NCBI RefSeq assembly: GCF_014207985.1
Contig: NZ_JACHMI010000001.1
Coordinates: forward strand, 603,001-667,000
DNA from: Nonomuraea rubra
GTDB taxonomy: Bacteria > Actinomycetota > Actinomycetes > Streptosporangiales > Streptosporangiaceae
Reading direction: 5' to 3'
DNA length: 64,000 nucleotides
Shown here: positions 56,398-64,000 of the stretch, piece after piece
How the letters are laid out: every line of letters begins with the position of its first letter
Position numbering within the stretch: the stretch's first letter is position 1
Translations under genes and position numbers: made by a program
Notes under the pieces: generated by a model
Seen by the model: only the letters and a program-made list of their open reading frames with translations
Databases searched by the model: none
Told to the model about the DNA's origin: nothing

Positions 56398-58968
56398 GTG
56401 ACGGATGCACCGCAGTCGGCTACGCGGAGAACCACGGGCGGGTTCCCTCCGGTCTGGAAGGTGCCACCGCGGAACCGGAACTTCACCGGCCGCGAAGAGC
56501 TGCTGGACAAGCTCCGCGGCGGCATCCTCGACAGGGTCACCGCGGTGGTGGCGCACGGACTGCAGGGCCCGAGCGCCCTCCACGGCCTGGGAGGCGTCGG
56601 GAAGACGCAGATGGCCATCGAGTACGCCTACCGCTACCACCAGGACTACGACCTCGTCTGGTGGATCCCCGCCGACCAGCCGGGCCTCGTGCGGTCGAAC
56701 CTCGCGCAGCTCGCGCCGAAGCTCGGCGTGCCGGGATCCACCATGACCAGCAGCGAGGACGCCGCCGAGGCGGTGCTCGACAAGCTGCGCAGCGGGGAGC
56801 CGTACAGCCGCTGGCTGCTGATCTTCGACAACGCCGACGAGCCGCAGGACCTTCTCCCGAACATCCCTCCCGGTCCGGGGCACGTGCTCATCACCTCGCG
56901 CAACCACGACTGGGCGAACAACGCCGACACGGTCGCCGTCGACGTGTTCACCCGCGAGGAGAGCGTGGAGTTCCTCCGCAGGCGCATGCGCCGGTCGCTC
57001 GCCGACGACGCGGCGGACCGGCTCGCGGAGGCGCTCGGGGACCTGCCGCTGGCGCTGGAGCAGTCGGCCGCGCTGCAGACCGAGACGGGCATGTCCGCGG
57101 AGGAGTACCTTCAGCTGCTCAACGAGCGCACCGCGAGCCTGCTGGACGAGGGCAAGCCCAGCGAGTACCCGCGCTCGATGTCCGCGGCGTGGGAGCTGTC
57201 GGTCAACAAGCTCAAGGAGCAGCTGCCCGAGGCCATGGAGCTGCTGCGCTGCTGCGCCTTCTTCGGGCCCGAGCCCATCCCCAGAGGTGTTTTCCGCCCG
57301 GTCAAGGGGCCCGTGCGCCCCGTCATCGCCGAGCTGGTCGCCGACCCGCTGCGGCTGAGCCGGGCGATCAAGAGGCTGGGCAAGTACGCACTGGTCCGCA
57401 TCGAGGCCGAGTCCGGCGAACGCACGGTGACCGGCGAGCGCACCATCCAGGTGCACCGGCTCATCCAGGCGCTGCTGCGCGACGCCCTGCCACCCGCCAC
57501 CCAGGACGAGATCCGGGCGGAGGTGCACTCCCTGCTCGCCGGAGCGGCGCCCGGCGGCAGCGCGAACCCCGCGAACTGGCCGCGGTTCGACGCCCTGCTG
57601 GCCCATGTCGCACCGACCCGGCTGGCCGACAGCGAGCGGGCCGACGTGCGGGAGTTCGCCCTGCAGATCCTCGACTACCTGATGGCCTCGGGCAACTACG
57701 ACGTCGCGCGCACCCATGTCGAGAGGTTCGTGGAACGGTGGACCGCCGACTCGGGCCCGCGGGACATGAGCGTGCTGCGCGCGAAGCGGGTCCAGGGCGA
57801 CCTGCTCCGGTTCCTGGGCAGGTACGACGAGGCCTACGAGCTCGACATGACCACGCTCGCCGCGATGCGAGAGGTGGCGGGCGGCGAGCACCGCGACACC
57901 CTGGTCCTGCGCAACGGCATCGGCGCCGACCTGCGCGGACGCGGCCTGTTCCGGAAGGCGCGCGAGCACGACGCCGAATCGGTCGAGCTGCACAGAGAGG
58001 TGTTCGGCCCCAACCACGCCCGCACGCTCATGGCGGTCAACAGCCTGGCGCTCGACCACGGGCTCAACAGCGACTACCGAAGCGCCAGGAAGCTGCTCGA
58101 AGAGGCCTTCACGACGGCCCAGCTCACCGAGTCGGTCGTGAGCAGAGGCACCGTGCTGAACCTGTGGGCCGGCCTGAGCCGCATGACCAGGCTGTGCGGT
58201 GACTACGTGGAGGCCTGCGACATCGGCGAGGAGGCGCTGGCCTACGGTCAGGAGCAACTGGACGCCGATCACCCCCGCATCCTGCTCGTGCAGAAGGACC
58301 TCGCCATCGCCCGGCTCCGGATGGGAGAGGCGCCCGACGCCCTCGAACTCGCGTACGACGTGCACGCGCGCTACGTGCGCAACTTCGGGATCGAGCACCC
58401 GGGCACGCTGGCCGCCGCCCTGTGCCTGGCCAACGCGTTCCGGGTCAACGACAAGATCGAGGAAGCGTACAAGCTGGCCCAGGACGCCATGGTGCGGTAT
58501 CCGAAGCTGTACGGGGCGGACCATCCGTACTATTTCGGCTGTGCCAGTAACGTGGCGGTCCTGCTGCGGGTCCGCGGCGACCTGAAGGGCGCGCGGGAGC
58601 TGAACGAGCGCGTCATCGACGGGCTGAAGGCCAAGCTCGGCGACGGGCACCACTACGTGCTGACCGTCGCCGTCAACCTCGCCAGCGACCTGGCCGCCCT
58701 CGGCGACTACCAGGCGGCCTGCGAGCTGGGCAGGGACGCCCACCGGCGGCTGCGCCCGCTGGTGGGGGAGCAACACCCGACGACCATGGCCTGTGCCGCG
58801 AACCTCGCGGCCGACCTCGCCAAGGCGGGGCACAGGGAAGAAGCGGAGGCCCTGCGCGAGGAGACGCTGCGCAACTACCGCGAGACGCGCGGCATGGAGC
58901 ATCCCGACGCCCTGGCGGCCGAGGAGGGCCGCCATCTCGACCTCGACTTCGACCCTCCGCCGGTGTGA
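56398..58968 (+). CDS. NB-ARC/TPR protein of the FxSxx-COOH system type (FxsT-like)
   Basis: An 856-aa STAND protein starting at GTG 56398. The opening FPPVWKVPPRNRNFTGREEL is typical of FxsT-like proteins. The NB-ARC ATPase has Walker A GLGGVGKT (63-70), a hhhh-Asp segment WLLIFDNADEPQDLL and GHVLITSRN. The C-terminal 480 residues are TPR-type repeats of about 42 residues (LRGRGLFRKAREHDAESVEL, VLLRVRGDLKGARELNERVI), each starting near an EHP or DHP motif. In the FxSxx-COOH RiPP systems such a protein accompanies FxsB and the peptide. Its role is unknown; regulation or signal transduction is inferred. It converges on the radical SAM gene with 15 bp between the stops. Confidence 0.88.
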   Translation: MTDAPQSATRRTTGGFPPVWKVPPRNRNFTGREELLDKLRGGILDRVTAVVAHGLQGPSALHGLGGVGKTQMAIEYAYRYHQDYDLVWWIPADQPGLVRSNLAQLAPKLGVPGSTMTSSEDAAEAVLDKLRSGEPYSRWLLIFDNADEPQDLLPNIPPGPGHVLITSRNHDWANNADTVAVDVFTREESVEFLRRRMRRSLADDAADRLAEALGDLPLALEQSAALQTETGMSAEEYLQLLNERTASLLDEGKPSEYPRSMSAAWELSVNKLKEQLPEAMELLRCCAFFGPEPIPRGVFRPVKGPVRPVIAELVADPLRLSRAIKRLGKYALVRIEAESGERTVTGERTIQVHRLIQALLRDALPPATQDEIRAEVHSLLAGAAPGGSANPANWPRFDALLAHVAPTRLADSERADVREFALQILDYLMASGNYDVARTHVERFVERWTADSGPRDMSVLRAKRVQGDLLRFLGRYDEAYELDMTTLAAMREVAGGEHRDTLVLRNGIGADLRGRGLFRKAREHDAESVELHREVFGPNHARTLMAVNSLALDHGLNSDYRSARKLLEEAFTTAQLTESVVSRGTVLNLWAGLSRMTRLCGDYVEACDIGEEALAYGQEQLDADHPRILLVQKDLAIARLRMGEAPDALELAYDVHARYVRNFGIEHPGTLAAALCLANAFRVNDKIEEAYKLAQDAMVRYPKLYGADHPYYFGCASNVAVLLRVRGDLKGARELNERVIDGLKAKLGDGHHYVLTVAVNLASDLAALGDYQAACELGRDAHRRLRPLVGEQHPTTMACAANLAADLAKAGHREEAEALREETLRNYRETRGMEHPDALAAEEGRHLDLDFDPPPV

Positions 58969-58983
58969 CGGCCGGCGCCGGCC

Positions 58984-60228
58984 TCACGCCTCGGCGGGTG
59001 ACGGGCGCGACGCCGGTGCGGCCAGCTCTTCACGGAGCGCGCTCCGGATGTGCGTGATCAGCCGGTACAGGTCGCGGCTGTAGACGGACGGATTGCGGAA
59101 GCCGCTGCCGCTGCGGTACCGATGCGGGTAGAGGCCGCCGCCGCAGATCCCCGCGAGGTCGCAGGAGAGGCACGTCTCCGACAGCGCGTCACGGCCGATC
59201 TGCCGGGCCACGATGGCCGGCTCGAACAGCGCCTCGTCGAAGGAGTTCCGCAGGACGTGCAGGGGTGTCCTGGTCGCCCCGTCGTACGCGGATTTAAGAG
59301 TGTCGATCTGCTCGATGCCGCCGTCGGTCTCGACGACCACCACCGCCACGGGGGCCAGCCCGATCGACTCGCTCCTGGAAGGGCTGCCGCAGAGCTGCCG
59401 GATGATCTCGTTGAACAGCCGGACCCGGGTCTCGCGGGGCCGGGCCGACCGCCAGCGCTCGAAGACGGCGACGAGCCAGTCGCCGTAGGGGGAGGCCGTC
59501 GGCGACCAGCCGGGCGGAGGGGAGTCCCAGTTCCCGTGCGGCAGCAGGAAGTCGATCGTCGGCGGATCGTGCTCCAGCAGCGCCTCGTAGGTCTTCACCG
59601 GATCGTTGGCCAGGTCGAGCGCGCACAGCAGGCCGCTGAACAGGTGACGGTAGGGCGGGGAGGTCAGGCGTTCCAGCCCCGCGGTCACCTTGCCGTGGCT
59701 GCCACGCCCGTCGGGACGGAGGCGATGGCGGTCGTGCGCCTCGGCGTCGCCGTCGAGGCTGACGCCGACGTACACGTTGAGGTCCGACAGCAGGTCCAGG
59801 AACGGCTCGTCGAGCAGGACACCGTTGGTCTGCACCTGGACGGTCGCCGTCGTCCTCTCACCGAGAGCCGACCGCAGGGCGTTGACCGCGTAGCGGAGGT
59901 GCGGCATGCCGGCCAGCAGCGGCTCGCCGCCGTGCAGGGTGATCTCCACGCTCTTCAGCTGGTGGGTCTCGGCGTGCTCGGCGATGCGGGCCGCCACGCC
60001 GTCGACGGTCGCCCGCGTCATGCTGCGCGGCTGGCGGCGCCAGCTCTGGTCGGCCATCTCGTAGACGTAGCAGTAGTCGCAGGCGAGGTTGCAGCGGCTG
60101 TGGAGCTTGAGGATGAACTGGCGGAAGGCAGTGGGGCGCCAGCCTGACTCCAGGAAGAGCCCGACGTTGAGCCTGGCGGGCCATTCGTCAGCGTCCGTAC
60201 CGGTCTGCGCCCTGCTGTCTCCGTACAC
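58984..60228 (-). CDS. FxsB-family radical SAM/SPASM cyclophane-forming peptide maturase
   Basis: A 414-aa enzyme starting at GTG 60228, with AGGAG nine bases upstream. The radical SAM cluster is Cys46, Cys50 and Cys53 in LHSRCNLACDYCYVYEMADQ, then EITLHGGEPLL (SAM binding) and TVQVQTNGVLLD. The C-terminal SPASM cysteines are in ETCLSCDLAGICGGGLYPHR (about 352-362), the FxsB-type ending. FxsB enzymes join an aromatic ring to the beta-carbon of the residue two positions later in a short ribosomal peptide. The adjacent TPR gene and the 54-aa peptide at 56027 complete a RiPP-like locus. No protease or exporter gene is adjacent. Confidence 0.92.
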   Translation of the reverse strand: MYGDSRAQTGTDADEWPARLNVGLFLESGWRPTAFRQFILKLHSRCNLACDYCYVYEMADQSWRRQPRSMTRATVDGVAARIAEHAETHQLKSVEITLHGGEPLLAGMPHLRYAVNALRSALGERTTATVQVQTNGVLLDEPFLDLLSDLNVYVGVSLDGDAEAHDRHRLRPDGRGSHGKVTAGLERLTSPPYRHLFSGLLCALDLANDPVKTYEALLEHDPPTIDFLLPHGNWDSPPPGWSPTASPYGDWLVAVFERWRSARPRETRVRLFNEIIRQLCGSPSRSESIGLAPVAVVVVETDGGIEQIDTLKSAYDGATRTPLHVLRNSFDEALFEPAIVARQIGRDALSETCLSCDLAGICGGGLYPHRYRSGSGFRNPSVYSRDLYRLITHIRSALREELAAPASRPSPAEA

Positions 60229-60423
60229 GTCGATCAGCTCCTGAGCCGAATGTGCTCCTCCATCATGGCCACAGGATCGGTGCTGTCAAAACGCCTCCGC
60301 CGGTGTTTCCACGGTCACCCGGGCACACCGGTGAGCGGCCGCCGAACCGCAGGCCGGGCACACCAAGAAAACGAAAAGGGCATCCGGTAGTAAGGGGCAG
60401 ATTTCCCCGTTCGAGGAGCCCCG

Positions 60424-61128
60424 ATGACCGCAGCATCCCCGTCCAGGCGTCGTGCCGCTCCGTGGGGGCGGGAGCGGGCCGCGATCCCGTGCTGCCCGCC
60501 GGCCCACAGGGAGACGATCACGGTGGTGGTGGCCGGCGACCAGGAGCTCGGGCGGGCGCGCGTGGCGGCGCTCATCCGGGGCGCGCGGGGCCTGGAGGTC
60601 GCCGGAGAGGCGGCGACCGCCGAGGAGGCGGCGGGCATCCGCGCCGAGGTCGCCCTGCTGTACGCGCGGGCGCCCGGCGCCGTCGCGGCCACCAGGGTCC
60701 TGGCCGGAGGCGAGCCCAAGGTCCTGGTCCTGGGGGAACGGGAGGAGATCGGCGGCTACGCCCGCGCGGTGCTGCGGGCGGGGGCGGCGGGGCTGCTGCC
60801 GCGGGACACCCCGCCCGCCCGGGTGCTGTCGGCGATCCGGGCGGTGGCGGCGGGCGACGTCGTGCTGGCCCGGGCCGTGGTGGAGGCGCTGACGGAGAGC
60901 CCGCTCGACGAGGCACCCGGCCCGGGCGTGCTGACCAGGCGTGAGGCCGAGGTGATCGCGCTGGTGGCACGGGCGCTGTCCAACGAGGACATCGCCGCGT
61001 ACCTGTGGATCAGCGAGGCGACCGTCAAGACGCACCTGAACCGGGTGATGGCCAAGCTGGGCCTGTCCAGCCGCGCCCACGTGGTCGCGTACGCCTACGA
61101 CCGCGGTCTGGTCAGGCCCTCACCGTGA
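60424..61128 (+). CDS. LuxR-type regulator with degenerate receiver domain
   Basis: A 234-aa protein starting at ATG 60424 with GAGGAG six bases upstream. Residues about 32-150 resemble a response-regulator receiver (ITVVVAGDQELGRARVAALI), but the usual phospho-acceptor Asp is missing: the segment reads EVALLYARAPGAVAATRVLA. Residues about 165-230 are a NarL/LuxR helix-turn-helix (LTRREAEVIALVARALSNED, ATVKTHLNRVMAKLGLSSRA). It therefore probably does not respond to phosphorylation in the classical way. It is divergent from the radical SAM gene and may regulate that locus; a paired histidine kinase is not present. Confidence 0.85.
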   Translation: MTAASPSRRRAAPWGRERAAIPCCPPAHRETITVVVAGDQELGRARVAALIRGARGLEVAGEAATAEEAAGIRAEVALLYARAPGAVAATRVLAGGEPKVLVLGEREEIGGYARAVLRAGAAGLLPRDTPPARVLSAIRAVAAGDVVLARAVVEALTESPLDEAPGPGVLTRREAEVIALVARALSNEDIAAYLWISEATVKTHLNRVMAKLGLSSRAHVVAYAYDRGLVRPSP

Positions 61129-61158
61129 CCCCTCGCCCGGAGGGGCCACGGCGGCCGG

Positions 61159-64000
61159 TCATTCCGCCGGCCTCAGCAGCCGTACGAGGAGCTCACCGAT
61201 CTTGAGTACGGCGGCCGCCTTGCCACCGCGTCCGTCGTACTTGATGGTGGGCCCGCCGGGCGGGTCGTGCTGCTTGAACATGACGGCCGGCGTCTCCGGC
61301 TCCGTGGAGAACGCGTAGCGCTCCCTGGTCGACCCGGGGAAGACCTGCTCGTGGATCTTGTTCCAGTCGTAGCGCCGCTGAGTGCCGGAGACGGGCGTGC
61401 GCTGTGTCTTGGGCGGGGACTGGCGGTGGTAGGCGTTGCGGTTGGTGGGCCGGTGGTTCGGGGTGGACCGCTTCGTCCACGCCTCCCGCTTGGCCCAGCG
61501 CTTCTGCTGCTGCCGGCGCATCGCCTGCAGCGCCCGCTGCGCCTGCCTGGCCCTGGCCGCGCGGGCCCGGGCCGCGCGCGCCGCCGCCGCGGCACGCCTG
61601 CGGGCCGCCGCCTCGGCCGCCCGCCTGGCCTTCTCCGCCGCCCGGCGCGCCGCGAGCTGGGCCGCCCGCCGCCTGGCGATCTCCATGGCCCGGCGCCTGG
61701 CGAGCTCGATCGCGCGCCTCCTGGCCGCCTCGGCGGCAGCCCGCCTGGCCGCCGCCGCGAGGGCCGCGCGCCGCGCCGCCGCCGCTGCCGCCCGCGCGGC
61801 CGCCGCCATCGCGGCCCGCCTGGCGGCGAACTGGATGGCGATGCGGACGGCGGCGACGGCCAGGAACCACCAGAGCTGCCCGTCGGGGTCGCTCATCGAC
61901 ACCGGGTTGTTGCCGGCGTAGGCGTACCCGTGCAGCTGCTGCGGATCGGAGACGTCGATCACCGGGTCCACGGACACGAACCGGCCCGTGGCCGGGTCGT
62001 ACTCGCGTGCGCCGAGCTGGACGAGGCCGGTGCTCGCCTCGACGGTGCCGCCGACGAAGCCGCGCCGGCCCGGCCACCAGGCCGGCCTGGCCCCGCGATC
62101 GGCGCCGAACGGGGTCTGGCGGCGGACGGCCAGCTCGCCGGTGGCAGCGTCCACGGCGGCGTTGGCGGTGCCGTGGTGGTCGCTGCCGAAGAAGAACACC
62201 TTGCCGGCGGAGTCGCGCATGGCCACGGCCTCGCCGTTGACGGTGTAGTAGCGGCTGCCCTCCACCACGTCCCTGGCGCGGTCGAGCCGCAGCTCCAGGT
62301 CGTCGATGGACAGGACGGTCGCGTCGGGGCCCTTGCTCAGCAGCCGCTCGCCCTCGGCGTCGTACACGTACGAGGTGGTCCTGCCGTCCTGGGTGACGGA
62401 CTCCAGGTTGCCTTCGGCGTCCCAGGCGAGCTGCTGCTCGGAGCCGCCGACCCGCCTGGTGACGGTGTTGCCGGCCGCGTCGTAGGAGTAGGCGGAGGGC
62501 GTGCCGGCCGTCGGGGTGACGGAGGCCAGCGTGTGCGGGCCCGCGTAGGAGTACGCGCTGGTCACCTCGCCGCGCCCGGCGAAGGCGTGCTGGGTCTCCT
62601 TCGTCCTGTTGCCGACGGCGTCGTACTCGTAGCTGGTCGCGTACGGCGCCACGCCGCCGATCACCTCCGCCCGCGGCGACCGCGAGGCGCAGTCGTCGGT
62701 GGCGGTCCACGCCGAGGTCAGCCGGCGCAGGTGGTCGTAGGTGAAGCACTGCGTGTCGGCGTCCCTGTCGGCGATCTTCGTGACGTTGCCCGCGGGGTCG
62801 TAGGCGTAGCGCAGGTCCAGGTCGGCGCCGGGCGCGAGGTCCCGGTCCAGCCGGGAGCCGACCAGCCGGCGGGTGCCCTCCTCGCGCGTGAAGGTCAGCC
62901 AGGTCTTGCGGGTGCCGGTGCTGAGCTCGTACTGCAGGGTCTCGCCGAGCTTGCTGTAGCGGGCGTCGGTGACGTACGAGTCCAGGCCCGTGACCTGGAC
63001 CGGCTGCCGCAGCCCGTCGTAGGCGTAGGTGACGGTCTCGGCCGGCAGGCCGCCCGCCTCGGGGAACGTGATCGACTGGATCTGGTCGTCGGCCGTGTAG
63101 CGGGTGCTGAAGACGTACGAGCCGGCGAGCCTGCCCTCGGAGGCGGGGATGGTGATCGTCTGCCGCAGCGTGCGGTAGTCCCGGTCGATGGCGTTGATCT
63201 GCGCGGTGTACGCCTGCCCGCCCGCGTACCGCACGGTCCCGGCCAGGTGTCCCCTGGCGAGGGTGTCGTAACGCCATTCGGCCAGCTTCGGCCCGGAGGC
63301 CGAGCCCTCGTGGGTGGCGAGCTTGCGGCCGATCGCGTCGTAGACGTGGTGGAGCGTCCTGCCGCGGGCGTCCGTGGTGGAGATCACCTCGTCGAGGTCG
63401 TCGTAGACGGTCGTGGTGACGCCCTTGTCCGGGTCCTCCGTCTTGATCACCCGGCCGCGCAGGTCGTAGTGGTAGCGCCAGACGTTCCCCGCCGGATCGG
63501 TCACCGTCGACAGGCGGCCGGCCTGGTCGTAGGTGTACTTCGTGGCGTCGTAGGCGCCGGTCGGCGTGGGGCCCTTGTACTGGCGCAGCTCGATCACCCG
63601 GTCCTCGGCGTCGCCGACGTGGGTGGTCGCGCCGCCGCCCTGCGGCTGGGTGACGCTCACCCGGTCGCCCTGCCGCAGAGCCGTGGACGCCCACTTCTCC
63701 GCGCCCTTGACCAGGAAGGCCTGCCTGACCAGCTCGCCCGCGCCGTCGTAGGTGCTGACGACCTGGCCGGTCACGTCGTCGTCCGACACGGCCAGCAGGT
63801 CGGTCGACGGCTCGCCGGTGCTGTAGTAGCCGGAGTTGGTCTTGGCGACCTCGCCGATCGAGTTGTGGAAGGTGTCGGTGAGCACCCGGCCGCCGCCGAT
63901 GGCCGGCTCCTGGGTCTGTCGCTTGCGCATCAGGCCGTCGTACAGCTCGTGGCTGGTGATGTAGGCGCCCTCGGCCGACAGGGTTCTCGTGGTGACGACG
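61159..64000 (-). CDS. RHS/YD-repeat protein, C-terminal part (gene continues beyond the window)
   Basis: The visible 946 codons are the C-terminal part of a large RHS protein; the frame is open past 64000. YD repeats are frequent (YTYDQAGRLSTVTDPAGNVW, YEYDAVGNRTKETQHAFAGR). The RHS core ends with GARPAWWPGRRGFVGGTVEA, YDPATGRFVSVDPVID and YAYAGNNPVSMSDPDG near 61870. The variable tail follows: one hydrophobic stretch (FLAVAAVRIAIQFAARRAA), about 110 residues almost only Ala and Arg, then about 80 residues (YDWNKIHEQVFPGSTRERYA) of unknown type. Such tails are usually polymorphic toxins. No immunity gene follows, since the LuxR gene converges 30 bp away. Confidence 0.88.
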   Translation of the reverse strand, partial: VVTTRTLSAEGAYITSHELYDGLMRKRQTQEPAIGGGRVLTDTFHNSIGEVAKTNSGYYSTGEPSTDLLAVSDDDVTGQVVSTYDGAGELVRQAFLVKGAEKWASTALRQGDRVSVTQPQGGGATTHVGDAEDRVIELRQYKGPTPTGAYDATKYTYDQAGRLSTVTDPAGNVWRYHYDLRGRVIKTEDPDKGVTTTVYDDLDEVISTTDARGRTLHHVYDAIGRKLATHEGSASGPKLAEWRYDTLARGHLAGTVRYAGGQAYTAQINAIDRDYRTLRQTITIPASEGRLAGSYVFSTRYTADDQIQSITFPEAGGLPAETVTYAYDGLRQPVQVTGLDSYVTDARYSKLGETLQYELSTGTRKTWLTFTREEGTRRLVGSRLDRDLAPGADLDLRYAYDPAGNVTKIADRDADTQCFTYDHLRRLTSAWTATDDCASRSPRAEVIGGVAPYATSYEYDAVGNRTKETQHAFAGRGEVTSAYSYAGPHTLASVTPTAGTPSAYSYDAAGNTVTRRVGGSEQQLAWDAEGNLESVTQDGRTTSYVYDAEGERLLSKGPDATVLSIDDLELRLDRARDVVEGSRYYTVNGEAVAMRDSAGKVFFFGSDHHGTANAAVDAATGELAVRRQTPFGADRGARPAWWPGRRGFVGGTVEASTGLVQLGAREYDPATGRFVSVDPVIDVSDPQQLHGYAYAGNNPVSMSDPDGQLWWFLAVAAVRIAIQFAARRAAMAAAARAAAAAARRAALAAAARRAAAEAARRRAIELARRRAMEIARRRAAQLAARRAAEKARRAAEAAARRRAAAAARAARARAARARQAQRALQAMRRQQQKRWAKREAWTKRSTPNHRPTNRNAYHRQSPPKTQRTPVSGTQRRYDWNKIHEQVFPGSTRERYAFSTEPETPAVMFKQHDPPGGPTIKYDGRGGKAAAVLKIGELLVRLLRPAE

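Noticed and set aside
58970..58983. GGCCGGCGCCGGCC palindrome between convergent TPR and radical SAM genes as a terminator
   Set aside because: It has no loop and consists only of GC alternation; such sequences are common by chance at this GC content.
60264..60389. 41-codon plus-strand ORF upstream of the LuxR-type gene as a second RiPP precursor
   Set aside because: No ribosome binding site, Arg-rich shadow composition, and no core-like tail.
61500..61830. Plus-strand frames rich in Ala/Pro/Arg opposite the RHS tail
   Set aside because: They are antisense shadows of the Ala/Arg-rich helix; the RHS frame is continuous with the YD-repeat core.

Overview
The window is very GC-rich, has strong G/C third positions, many GTG starts and overlapping ATGA/GTGA gene junctions. 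It also carries typical actinomycete families: a SARP regulator, actinobacterial cytochrome b, ALF-repeat and FG-GAP secreted proteins, and an FxsB-type radical SAM enzyme. I infer a filamentous actinomycete chromosome, probably Streptosporangiales (Nonomuraea-like). The genus is a guess from gene style only.

Layout. 1-8.1 kb: the start of a GH3 glycosidase, a TetR regulator, a four-gene peptide-type ABC importer with one permease-ATPase fusion, a GH20 hexosaminidase and a phosphotransferase. A palindrome shared by the importer and hexosaminidase promoters suggests one sugar-uptake regulon. 8.1-9.5 kb: a 28-codon peptide ending in Asn, a 13-bp hairpin, then an E1-like adenylating enzyme, arranged like a minimal microcin C locus. 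9.5-17.8 kb: methyltransferase, SDR, a serine protease / MoxR / DUF58 / two-VWA operon, an orphan cytochrome b and an S4 protein. 17.8-24.4 kb: two convergent secreted FG-GAP proteins whose repeat domains form a long inverted DNA repeat, and a large SARP regulator. 24.4-33 kb: mostly ordinary metabolic and regulatory genes with one decayed gene.

33-35.3 kb: chitin degradation (GH19 chitinase and AA10 LPMO) under a shared palindrome. 35.3-40.5 kb: an RtcB-PrfH RNA repair and ribosome rescue pair, an internally deleted hydrolase, a MOSC protein, a lipoprotein and a SAF fragment. 40.5-47.7 kb: poorly characterised genes, including a membrane protein with six C-X4-C repeats, a membrane protein / HTH regulator pair with duplicated operators, and a sigma-factor operon. 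48-52.8 kb: a trypsin-fold protein that has lost two catalytic residues, and an ALF-repeat toxin-like gene split by an in-frame TAG. 52.8-61.1 kb: a NACHT NTPase, a 54-aa candidate RiPP precursor, an NB-ARC/TPR protein, an FxsB-like radical SAM/SPASM enzyme and a LuxR-type regulator. 61.2 kb to the end: an RHS/YD-repeat protein.

Most noteworthy: (1) the NACHT / candidate cyclophane peptide / NB-ARC-TPR / radical SAM locus, where the peptide ends in Trp and lacks the usual FxSxx end; (2) the microcin C-like two-gene unit; (3) three promoters 33 kb apart that share one layout (two ATACC heptamers 11 bp apart, then 7 bp, then TAGNCT), which fits autoregulation by the local SARP and control of two FG-GAP secreted proteins.
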